Of a stretch of DNA of 25,095 bases, positions 7,773-14,880 are shown piece after piece. Made by a program: the position numbers and the translations under genes. Within the stretch, counting starts at the first letter, position 1; each line of letters begins with the position of its first letter. Source of the stretch: JACZWL01 sp046756445 (GTDB lineage: Bacteria; Pseudomonadota; Gammaproteobacteria; Steroidobacterales; Woeseiaceae); the NCBI GenBank assembly GCA_046756445.1, contig JBHHWI010000036.1:1-25095 (forward strand). The letters are read 5' to 3'. The notes under the pieces were generated by a model. It worked only from the letters and a program-made list of their open reading frames with translations. It searched no databases and was not told the origin of the DNA.

Positions 7773-8951
7773 CTACCCGATTTGGCCCGGGTCCAAGCTG
7801 CGGGCACGGTTGACGGAAGATTTTCCGAAGCGCTCGCGGATCTCATCGACGGTCTGGTCCAACGGCGCCGGGGCGTCGTCGCCGGAAAACAGGTCGCCCT
7901 GGGAGGCGGCAGACAGCTTGCTGCCGCCGACGCCCAGCAGCCGAATCCTGGCGCCGGGATGCTCGGAGAGCCACCGACGCAACAAAGCCCTCGCCGTCTC
8001 GAATAGTTGCTGCGTGCTGTTTCCCGGCGGACGCAGAGCGCGCTGTCGGGTGAACGTCGAGAAGTCCGACTGCCTGATCTTGACCTGTACGGTACCGGCA
8101 ACGAGCGCTTTCGCGCGCATCCGGGCCGCCGACCGCTCGGTAAGCCGAAGCAAATGCCGGTCCATTTCCCCGACATCGGTCAGGTCCGAATCGAAGGTCT
8201 CCTCGGCGCTGATCGACTTGTCCGGCCGCGAAGACACGACCGGCCGGAAATCGATACCCGCGGCGCGTTCCCGCGTCTTCCGCGTGAATCGCCCGAATAT
8301 CGGCTCGAGGTCCCTGTCGGGGGCAAGGCGCAGATCGGCAACCGTCTCGATACCCTTGTCCTTCAGCCTGACGAGCGTCTTGCGGCCGATTCCGGGAATG
8401 ACGCGGACCGGCAGCGGATCCAGGACAGCACGCGTCTGTTCGGCGGTAACGACGACCAGACCGTCCGGCTTGTCGAGGTCGGACGCAATCTTTGCAACGA
8501 GCTTGTTTGCCGCCACACCGACCGATGCCGTGAGGGCAGTCTGCTCCAGGATGCGGTTCTTGATTTCCTGCGCGATGTCCACTTCGCAACCGAACAACGC
8601 AACACTCTCGGTTACGTCGAGAAACGCCTCATCCAGGGACAGCCCCTCGACAAGCGGCGTGAAGTCGCGAAATATCGCGAATATTTCGTCGGACACCGAC
8701 TTGTAATGGGCCATGCGCGGCGTTACCCGAACGAGGTCCGGACAACGGCTCAGGGCCTCGCGCATCGGCATCGCGGAGCGAATGCCGTAGGCGCGGGATT
8801 CGTAACTCGCCGCCGCAACGACGCCGCGATTACTGCCTCCGCCGACTACCACCGGCCTGGCGCGCAATGAAGGATCGTCACGTTGCTCGACGGACGCATA
8901 AAATGCATCCATGTCAACATGCAATATCTTTCGAATACCGGTTTCGGGCAT
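7773..8951 (-). CDS. dinB: DNA polymerase IV (Y-family translesion polymerase)
   Basis: A 392-aa Y-family polymerase for translesion synthesis. The catalytic acids are Asp13 in HVDMD and Asp107/Glu108 in SLDEAF. The steric-gate position holds Tyr18 (AFYASVE). Helix-hairpin-helix VIPGIGRKT and the little-finger domain follow. A beta-clamp-binding motif QGDLF is at 351-355, with a further 37-residue tail, so the protein is somewhat longer than the usual ~350 aa. The frame is open upstream to 9422, but homology fixes the start at MPETGIRKILHVDMD (8951). The start codon lies only 2 bp from the end of a palindromic element, which therefore forms the whole proximal leader; an AGG in the element end is the only ribosome-site candidate. 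No LexA box could be recognised. Confidence 0.94.
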   Translation of the reverse strand: MPETGIRKILHVDMDAFYASVEQRDDPSLRARPVVVGGGSNRGVVAAASYESRAYGIRSAMPMREALSRCPDLVRVTPRMAHYKSVSDEIFAIFRDFTPLVEGLSLDEAFLDVTESVALFGCEVDIAQEIKNRILEQTALTASVGVAANKLVAKIASDLDKPDGLVVVTAEQTRAVLDPLPVRVIPGIGRKTLVRLKDKGIETVADLRLAPDRDLEPIFGRFTRKTRERAAGIDFRPVVSSRPDKSISAEETFDSDLTDVGEMDRHLLRLTERSAARMRAKALVAGTVQVKIRQSDFSTFTRQRALRPPGNSTQQLFETARALLRRWLSEHPGARIRLLGVGGSKLSAASQGDLFSGDDAPAPLDQTVDEIRERFGKSSVNRARSLDPGQIG

Positions 8952-8953
8952 CT

Positions 8954-9121
8954 CTAGCAGCCTGTCGGACTTAGGGGATCGTAGCGAGGCGAGTGGGGAA
9001 TCGAGGATAAAGTGTCGATCATTTGAGGAGAATAGTGGTTCTATTTGACGATAATGATCGACAATATAAACCGATTTGCCACCGCCGCAGTAGATTCCGC
9101 CTGAGTTCGACAGGCTGCTAG
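8954..9121. mobile_element. MITE-like palindromic element between ispA and dinB
   Basis: Ends are inverted repeats: CTAGCAGCCTGTCGGAC (8954-8970) against GTTCGACAGGCTGCTAG (9105-9121), 16 of 17 matching, with weaker pairing beyond. Nested inside are TGTCGATCATT (9013-9023) with AATGATCGACA (9053-9063), perfect over 11 bp, and AATAG (9031-9035) with CTATT (9041-9045). The element has no gene. CTAG at both tips is itself a palindrome and could be a 4-bp target duplication. The right tip gives ispA its TAG stop and the left tip touches the dinB start. I did not see another copy in the window. Confidence 0.7.
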
Positions 9122-10008
9122 TGGCCCCTGTCGACGATGTAACCCGCCAGCCATCCGAGCGGCTCGGCATCGTCACCGAAAACGTCCAGTGCCTGAAGTC
9201 CGGCCTCGAGCAGGGCGTCGCAGCGCTGACGCGCGGCGCCGATACCGAACAGGGAGGGAAATGTCGCTTTCGCCAGACGCTGGTCGGCGCCGGTCCGCTT
9301 GCCGAGGACGTCCGTCTCCCCCTCCACATCGAGAATATCGTCCCTGATCTGAAAAGCCACTCCGATGCTCCGGGCGAAGCGCAATAGTGCGTTTTGACGG
9401 TCAGCCGGCAAATCCTCCGCAAGAATGCTCGCGGACACGACAGATGCCTCTATCAGGGCGCCGGTCTTCAGCGCATACATCTGTTCGAGCTCCGCTTCCG
9501 AAAGGCTCAGTCCCTCCGAGGACAGATCAATCGATTGCCCACCGGTCATTCCCAGCGATCCGCAGGCATTGGCAATCAGCTCGACGAGCCGGGCCCGTTT
9601 TTCCGGCTTCACTCCGCTCGCGCCTGCCAGCACATGGAACGCGAGCGGCTGCAGGGCGTCCGCGGCCAGAATCGCCGTTGCTTCGTCAAAGCGCCGGTGT
9701 ACCGTAGGATGACCCCGCCGCAGGTCATCGTTATCCATCGCCGGCAAATCGTCATGCACGAGCGAAAACGCGTGGATGAACTCGATTGCCGCCGCCGGTG
9801 CATCGAGGCACTTCGCATCCAGTTTCAGGCATTCGCCGGTCGCGTAGACGAGCAGCGGACGTATACGCTTGCCGCCATTCAAAACGGCGTAACGCATCGC
9901 TTCGTGGAGGCGGCCGGGCATGGTGGCCGACTCAGGCAAAGCCGCATCGAGCTGCTCGGCTACCCGGTTGGTGTAACTGGTGACTCGTTCTGAAAACGGG
10001 GTCGGCAA
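9118..10008 (-). CDS. ispA: Farnesyl diphosphate synthase (polyprenyl synthetase)
   Basis: Condenses IPP with DMAPP and then GPP to give farnesyl diphosphate, the exit point of the isoprenoid pathway encoded next door. The protein is 296 aa. The first Asp-rich motif DDLPAMDNDD is at 86-95, the second DDILD at 223-227, with GGKRIRP (45-51) and KTGALI (181-186). The residues before the first motif are F-S-L-V-H; an aromatic residue five positions upstream is the usual limit to C15, so FPP is the likely product. The start is TTG at 10008, supported by GAGGAG six bases upstream. The last codons run to IVDRGH and the TAG stop comes from the inserted element, so one to three native C-terminal residues may have been replaced. 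It is divergent from the mvaD operon. Confidence 0.94.
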   Translation of the reverse strand: MPTPFSERVTSYTNRVAEQLDAALPESATMPGRLHEAMRYAVLNGGKRIRPLLVYATGECLKLDAKCLDAPAAAIEFIHAFSLVHDDLPAMDNDDLRRGHPTVHRRFDEATAILAADALQPLAFHVLAGASGVKPEKRARLVELIANACGSLGMTGGQSIDLSSEGLSLSEAELEQMYALKTGALIEASVVSASILAEDLPADRQNALLRFARSIGVAFQIRDDILDVEGETDVLGKRTGADQRLAKATFPSLFGIGAARQRCDALLEAGLQALDVFGDDAEPLGWLAGYIVDRGH

Positions 10009-10084
10009 TGACCACTCCTCATCCCTGATCTTCCCGGTAAAGCCTACACCGATTCGCTGCCTGCGTGCATCAGCCGGGCTGGGC

Positions 10085-10090
10085 TATAAT
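10085..10090 (+). promoter_or_regulatory. Candidate -10 element of the mevalonate operon
   Basis: A consensus TATAAT lies 38 bp before the mvaD ATG inside the 120-bp divergent ispA/mvaD spacer, which would put the transcript start near 10097 and leave a leader of about 30 nt. No good -35 hexamer is present at 16-18 bp spacing (TGCGTG is the best at 17), so the promoter may need an activator. Confidence 0.5.
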
Positions 10091-10128
10091 CCCGCCCCCG
10101 AGAAACCCGCCACCGCCGGACGACGCCG

Positions 10129-11085
10129 ATGTGGGCACAGGCTCAGCCGAACATTGCGCTTGTAAAATACTGGGGAAAGCAGGACGCTGACCGGAATCTG
10201 CCGGCTGTCGGCTCGCTTTCCATCACGCTCGATACGCTATACACGCGGATGTCGGTGGACTTCCTCGAGAAACCGGGACCGGACGAACTCGTCTTGAACG
10301 ACGAGCTGGCCGGCGGAATACTGCCGAGAGTTTCGGACTGCATCGATCGCATAGCGGGCAGGCGCCGACCGGCCGCCAGAGTCCGGAGCGTATCCAATTT
10401 TCCGGTTGCCGCCGGGCTGGCGTCATCCTCCTCGGCATTTGCAGCGCTCGCCCTGGCTACCTACGACAGTCTCGGACGGTCCGCCGACACCCTGACGATG
10501 GCCCGTGCGGCGGGCAGCATTTCGGGGTCCGCGGCCCGATCGTTTTACGGGGGTTTTGTCGAATTATCGCCCGTCGACGGCGATATCGATGTCCGGTCGA
10601 TCGCGGACCCGGACGAATGGCCGCTGGAGGTTGTCGTCGCAATAACGGACTCGGGCCCGAAGCGATTGAGCTCCGGCGAGGCGATGATTAAGAGCGCCCG
10701 GACATCGCCTTTTTACACGAGCTGGGTCGAGCGCCAGCCGGACGACCTGCAATCGGCCAGGCAGGCAATCAGGGCAAGGGATTTCGAGCAACTGGCGGCC
10801 GTCTCCGAACACAACTGCCTCAAGATGCACTCCGTGATGTGGGCATCCAGGCCGCCCATCGTCTTCTGGAATGATGCAACGCTCGCGTGCATGGAGGCGG
10901 TGCGCGATCTGCAAAAGCAGTCTGAGCCCGTGTTCTTTACGATAGACGCGGGGCCGCAACTCAAGGCCGTTTGTTTGTCGTCCGCCGCCAAAACCGTCAG
11001 AGACGCCCTTGCCGGTACTGACGGGGTGATGAATACCAGGGTGAGTGGAGTCGGTCACGGCGCACGGCTATCGGAGGAGTCGTGA
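10129..11085 (+). CDS. mvaD: Diphosphomevalonate decarboxylase
   Basis: Converts mevalonate 5-diphosphate to IPP with ATP-dependent decarboxylation. The 318-aa GHMP-fold enzyme has the diagnostic N-terminus AQPNIALVKYWGKQD (Lys13, Lys17), LPAVGSLSITLD (24-35), the phosphate loop GLASSSSAF (96-104), Arg137 in SGSAARSFYGG, and the catalytic Asp273 in FTIDAGPQLKA. These residues separate it from other GHMP kinases and from phosphomevalonate decarboxylases of archaea. The ATG at 10129 fits the family N-terminus. It is the first gene of the plus-strand mevalonate operon and overlaps the next gene by 4 bp (GTGA). Confidence 0.95.
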   Translation: MWAQAQPNIALVKYWGKQDADRNLPAVGSLSITLDTLYTRMSVDFLEKPGPDELVLNDELAGGILPRVSDCIDRIAGRRRPAARVRSVSNFPVAAGLASSSSAFAALALATYDSLGRSADTLTMARAAGSISGSAARSFYGGFVELSPVDGDIDVRSIADPDEWPLEVVVAITDSGPKRLSSGEAMIKSARTSPFYTSWVERQPDDLQSARQAIRARDFEQLAAVSEHNCLKMHSVMWASRPPIVFWNDATLACMEAVRDLQKQSEPVFFTIDAGPQLKAVCLSSAAKTVRDALAGTDGVMNTRVSGVGHGARLSEES

Positions 11086-12029
11086 CGACCACTGTTGCAA
11101 GCGCCCCTGGGAAAGTCGTCGTCTGCGGTGAATACGCGGTACTCGATGGAGCACCCGCAATAGGCATGGCGGTGAACAGGCGCGCGCGCGCGCGCATCAG
11201 TACCGCGGAAAGGGATTGTCACACCGTACGCACCAAGGGGGTCGTCGAGGGTGAATGGACCGGACAGGAAATACCGGCGGGTGATCTCGATTTGCTGCAC
11301 GAGGTCTGGAAATCAGCGGGAATCGAAGGGCGCTTCGATATCGACCTGGATACCAGTGAGTTTGTCGATACGGCAAGCGGCAGCAAGCTGGGACTCGGAT
11401 CGAGCGCCGCGCTGACGGCGGCGCTGGTCACCGGGATTTCCGAACTGGCGGGCAAACCACAGAATGTCGAAACGAAGGCCATCGAGGCACACCAGCGCTT
11501 TCAACAGGGTCGCGGAAGCGGTGTCGACGTCGCCACCAGCCTCAACGGCGGTGTCATCGAGTACCGTATGGCCGGGCCCTGTCGATCGCTGCCGTGGCCT
11601 GCCGGATTGCAATGCGCCGTTTTATGGAGCGGCCGACCGTCGAGCACCGGCGACATGCTCTCCAGGCTCGATCGGCCTGGCCGACAAGCGCCCGGTCTTT
11701 GCGACGCATCGGCGGCGACAGCCGAGACCTGGTCGGGCGGAAATGTCCTCGATTTGCTTGCCGCATTGCGCCTGTATGTCGATGCGCTGGCGAAATTCGA
11801 TGTTGACCGCAGTCTCGGCATATTCGATGCTGGACACGGGGAGTTGGTGGCCGCAGCGGCAGGGCAAAACCTGGTTTACAAGCCCTGCGGTGCGGGTGGC
11901 GGCGATATCGGAATGGTCTTTGCCAGCGACGCGCGCGCCGTGAGAGATTTTGCCGATATCGCCGGGGACAGCGGATTTCAGTTGCTGGACGTCGAGTTGC
12001 AGGCCCGTGGCGTTCTTATCGAAGGCTGA
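11082..12029 (+). CDS. mvaK2: Phosphomevalonate kinase (GHMP family)
   Basis: Phosphorylates mevalonate 5-phosphate to the diphosphate. The 315-aa protein starts VASAPGKVVVCGEYAVLDGAP, the GHMP opening motif, and carries KLGLGSSAALTAAL (102-115) and GRGSGVDVAT (143-152), with a C-terminal glycine loop PCGAGGGDIGM. Sequence alone distinguishes PMK from mevalonate kinase only moderately; position between mvaD and the HMGR-MVK gene, which already has a mevalonate kinase, makes PMK the clear reading. The start is GTG at 11082 overlapping the mvaD stop, with GGAGG just upstream. Codons 33-38 contain an uninterrupted alternating CG tract (11180-11195) that encodes RARAR. The stop is directly followed by the start of the next gene. 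Confidence 0.9.
   Translation: MTTTVASAPGKVVVCGEYAVLDGAPAIGMAVNRRARARISTAERDCHTVRTKGVVEGEWTGQEIPAGDLDLLHEVWKSAGIEGRFDIDLDTSEFVDTASGSKLGLGSSAALTAALVTGISELAGKPQNVETKAIEAHQRFQQGRGSGVDVATSLNGGVIEYRMAGPCRSLPWPAGLQCAVLWSGRPSSTGDMLSRLDRPGRQAPGLCDASAATAETWSGGNVLDLLAALRLYVDALAKFDVDRSLGIFDAGHGELVAAAAGQNLVYKPCGAGGGDIGMVFASDARAVRDFADIAGDSGFQLLDVELQARGVLIEG
11180..11195. repeat. Alternating GC dinucleotide tract inside the PMK gene
   Basis: Sixteen bases of strict GC alternation in the coding sequence near the PMK N-terminus. Gain or loss of a unit would shift the frame. The run could be chance in GC-rich DNA. Confidence 0.8.
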
Positions 12030-14276
12030 TTGTCATTGAGTGATTCACGCATCGCCCGCTTCTATCGGAAGAGTATTGCCGAGAGAATCGAAGAGCTTGT
12101 CGGTCGTGAGCTGATCGAGACGGCCGATGCGCGCGCGCTCCTCGATGGCGGCCAGCTGCTTACACCGGAACTCGCCGACAAGATGATTGAAAACGTCATC
12201 GGCGTATTCGGCCTGCCCTTCGCGGCGGCGCCCAATTTCCTGGTCAATGGACGGGATTACATAGTGCCGATGGTCGTCGAGGAGCCATCCGTACTGGCAG
12301 GCGTCAGTGGCGCTGCGAAAATCGCCAGGGCAGGCGGCGGCTTCAGAGCGACATCGACCGAGCCGTTGCTCATCGGCCAGGTTCAGCTGGTGGACGTCGA
12401 GGATCCGGATCCTGCCGTACAGGCGTTATACGCTGCGAGCGACGAACTGATCGAGCTTGCAAACAGCCTGCAACCGAACCTGGCGGCACGCGGCGGCGGC
12501 GTCAGAGAACTCGAGTTCTTCAAGTACCGCCTCCCGGCCGGTAACTGGACGGTCGTGCTACACCTGCTTGTCGACACCCGCGATGCAATGGGAGCAAATC
12601 TCGTCAACACCATTTGCGAGGGTATCGCACCGCGTGTCGAAGAGATCGCCAGAGGCAGGGCCTGCCTGAGAATACTCTCGAACCTGGCAGACAGGTCGCT
12701 CGTGACCGCAAGTGTCACGCTGCCGCTCGCGGAACTGGCCAGGGAAGGATACCCGGCTGAGGTTGTCCGAGACGGCATCGTCCTGGCCGACGACTTCGCA
12801 AACACGGACCCGTACCGGGCAGCCACCCATAACAAGGGCATCATGAACGGCATTGACGCGGTTGCGATCGCGACCGGTAATGACTGGCGCGCCATCGAAG
12901 CGGCAGGCCACGCCTATGCGGCTCGCGGCGGCGCATACCGCGCATTGACGAGCTGGATCGTCGATTCGGGCGGCGACCTGCACGGCGAACTCGTCATGCC
13001 GCTGAGAGTGGGTATCGTCGGCGGCTCGCTGAAGTCGAATCCGGCCGCTGCGGTCGGTCTCGGGATCGCGGCGGCCAGGTCGGCGACGGAGCTGGCCGGG
13101 CTGATGGCTGCCGTCGGCCTGGCACAGAATTTCGCGGCACTTCGCGCGCTCGTGACGGAAGGAATTCAAAAAGGTCACATGAGCCTGCATGCTCGCAACG
13201 TCGCCGCGGGTGCCGGGACGCCGCCGGAAATTTTTGATCGCGTCGTCGCGGGCATGGTCGATAGCGGCGAGGTCAAACCCTGGAAGGCCCATGAGTTGAT
13301 CGGCGCGCTCCGGGACAGGCCCGAACGGCGAGAGGCCGCAAGTGGAACCGATAACGCCGCTCATGGCACGGCATCCGGCAAGGTGATTCTCCTTGGCGAG
13401 CATGCAGTCGTATACGATCGGCATGCGCTGGCATTGCCACTCGAGTCTGCGGTTTCCGCAACCATCGTGGAAGCCAGAGCCGGTATACATCTGGCGATCC
13501 CCGACTGGGATTTCGAGCAGAGCTTCACGATCAGCAGCCCCCCGAAGGGGGGAGGCGCCGCCGCGTTGGCCCTTATCATGCGCCGGTTCGGTATCCAGGA
13601 TCGGGGGTTCCTCATTCGTATCAGATCACGAATTCCGGCGGCGATGGGGCTCGGTTCCTCGGCGGCGCTGGCGGTGGCAATCATCCGGGCGTTCGATCAG
13701 TTGCTGGACCTGAAACTGGATAACCGGGCTGTCGACGAGCTGGCCTTCGAGTGCGAAAAACTGGCCCACGGCAAGCCGTCGGGAATCGACAACAATATCG
13801 CGACCTATGGCGAACCCGTCCTGTACAGCAAGAGCAGCGCCACGCGGACAAAGCCTATTAGCCTGACGGAACAACCGCCTATTGTCGTGGCATCGAGCGG
13901 CATCCGCGGCGTGACCAGGGATCAGGTCGCGGGCGTGAGGTCCCGCTTCGACAGGAATTCCGAGCTGTACGCGACGATTTTCGACGAGATCGACGAGCTC
14001 AGCCTGGCCGGCGCCCACGCATTGAAAAGTTGTGACTACGATACGCTGGGATCCCTGATGAACGTCTGTCATGGATTCCTGAATGCCCTGCAGGTCTCGA
14101 TGCCGGAGCTCGAAAAAATGATCGACATCGCTCGAACGAATGGCGCGATCGGCGCCAAGCTCACAGGCGCCGGGGGCGGTGGCTCGATCGTCGCATTATG
14201 TCCGGACAGGGAATCGGAGGTCGCCCGGGGACTGCACTCGGCCGGTTATCAGATTGTGCGTATGCGGGACCGATAG
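12030..14276 (+). CDS. mvaA-mvaK1: Fused class II HMG-CoA reductase - mevalonate kinase
   Basis: A single 748-aa chain that would catalyse two consecutive steps, HMG-CoA to mevalonate and mevalonate to mevalonate 5-phosphate. Residues 1 to about 425 are a class II HMG-CoA reductase alignable by memory to the Pseudomonas mevalonii enzyme with a constant +2 offset: Glu85 (VVEEPS), Lys269 (HNKGIMNGID), Asp285 (GNDWRA) and His383 (GHMSLHARN) are the catalytic set. A hydrophilic linker spans about 428-447. Residues about 448-748 are a GHMP mevalonate kinase with GKVILLGEHAVVY (450-462), MGLGSSAAL (539-547), catalytic Asp587 in PSGIDNN and KLTGAGGGG (710-718). No stop or frameshift interrupts the junction near 13310-13370. 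The start is TTG at 12030 right after the PMK stop; a second TTG at 12036 is possible (GAAGG at 12021-12025). Idi follows after 3 bp. Confidence 0.95.
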   Translation: MSLSDSRIARFYRKSIAERIEELVGRELIETADARALLDGGQLLTPELADKMIENVIGVFGLPFAAAPNFLVNGRDYIVPMVVEEPSVLAGVSGAAKIARAGGGFRATSTEPLLIGQVQLVDVEDPDPAVQALYAASDELIELANSLQPNLAARGGGVRELEFFKYRLPAGNWTVVLHLLVDTRDAMGANLVNTICEGIAPRVEEIARGRACLRILSNLADRSLVTASVTLPLAELAREGYPAEVVRDGIVLADDFANTDPYRAATHNKGIMNGIDAVAIATGNDWRAIEAAGHAYAARGGAYRALTSWIVDSGGDLHGELVMPLRVGIVGGSLKSNPAAAVGLGIAAARSATELAGLMAAVGLAQNFAALRALVTEGIQKGHMSLHARNVAAGAGTPPEIFDRVVAGMVDSGEVKPWKAHELIGALRDRPERREAASGTDNAAHGTASGKVILLGEHAVVYDRHALALPLESAVSATIVEARAGIHLAIPDWDFEQSFTISSPPKGGGAAALALIMRRFGIQDRGFLIRIRSRIPAAMGLGSSAALAVAIIRAFDQLLDLKLDNRAVDELAFECEKLAHGKPSGIDNNIATYGEPVLYSKSSATRTKPISLTEQPPIVVASSGIRGVTRDQVAGVRSRFDRNSELYATIFDEIDELSLAGAHALKSCDYDTLGSLMNVCHGFLNALQVSMPELEKMIDIARTNGAIGAKLTGAGGGGSIVALCPDRESEVARGLHSAGYQIVRMRDR

Positions 14277-14279
14277 AGC

Positions 14280-14846
14280 ATGCCGGACGACAGAATCGTA
14301 TCGTCGGACAGCGAGGAGCTGATCCTCGTGGATTGCGGCGACAATGAGATCGGATACCTGAGCAAGGACGAATGCCACGACGGTGATGGCGTACTGCATC
14401 GCGCTTTCTCGCTTTTCGTATTCAATGCCCACGGCGAGCTTCTGTTACAGAAACGCAGCGCCGGCAAGCGGCTGTGGCCGCTATTCTGGTCGAATAGCGT
14501 TTGCAGCCACCCGAGGAAGGGCGAATCGATGGATGCGGCCACCCACCGCCGCCTGCGCCAGGAACTCGACATCGAGGCCGAGCTCGAGTTCGTCTACAAA
14601 TTTCCGTATCAGGCGCAGTTCGGCGACCACGGTTCCGAAAACGAACTGTGCTCGGTGTATCTCGCAAGGACCGGGCAGTCTCCCTCGGCAAACCCGAACG
14701 AGATTGCGGCTGTGCGATATATCGCCCGGGAAGCGCTGGAACACGAGCTTGTGACGAAGCCGGACGAATTTACGCCCTGGTTCAGGATGGAATGGGAGCG
14801 GCTCTGCGAAGAGTTTGCCGGCAAGCTCGCTGAATATGCGACATAA
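14280..14846 (+). CDS. idi: Isopentenyl-diphosphate delta-isomerase, type I (Nudix)
   Basis: Interconverts IPP and DMAPP. The 188-aa protein has the type I layout: His40 in LHRAFS, LLLQKRSAGKRLWPLFWSNSVCSHP with catalytic Cys75 and metal ligand His77, a Nudix-like region ending ELDI at 95-98, and ENEL with catalytic Glu122. Type I enzymes are metal-dependent and unrelated to the flavin-dependent type II enzyme that many mevalonate-pathway bacteria use. It is the last gene of the plus-strand operon, starting 3 bp after the preceding stop. A hairpin follows the TAA. Confidence 0.95.
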   Translation: MPDDRIVSSDSEELILVDCGDNEIGYLSKDECHDGDGVLHRAFSLFVFNAHGELLLQKRSAGKRLWPLFWSNSVCSHPRKGESMDAATHRRLRQELDIEAELEFVYKFPYQAQFGDHGSENELCSVYLARTGQSPSANPNEIAAVRYIAREALEHELVTKPDEFTPWFRMEWERLCEEFAGKLAEYAT

Positions 14847-14851
14847 CAGCG

Positions 14852-14877
14852 GGGACGGACCCGGACGGGTCCTTCCC
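14852..14877. terminator. Hairpin between convergent idi and HMG-CoA synthase genes
   Basis: GGACCC (14857-14862) pairs with GGGTCC (14867-14872) around a GGAC loop, extended by GGGA (14852-14855) with TCCC (14874-14877) across one mismatch. It fills the 34-bp gap between two convergent stops. There is no T-run, so intrinsic termination is possible but not certain; it could serve both strands. Confidence 0.55.
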
Positions 14878-14880
14878 TGA

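Noticed and set aside
7756..8706. 316-codon plus-strand frame across dinB
   Set aside because: Ser/Arg-rich antisense shadow of dinB with no recognisable domain or ribosome site.
8952..9422. Upstream extension of the dinB frame to an in-frame start at 9422
   Set aside because: It runs through the palindromic element and antisense to ispA; DinB homology starts at MPETGIRKILHVDMD, so the extension is a chance open frame.
12558..13490. 310-codon minus-strand frame inside the HMGR-MVK gene
   Set aside because: Arg/Gly/Asp-rich translation with no family pattern; it is the antisense shadow of a strongly conserved gene.
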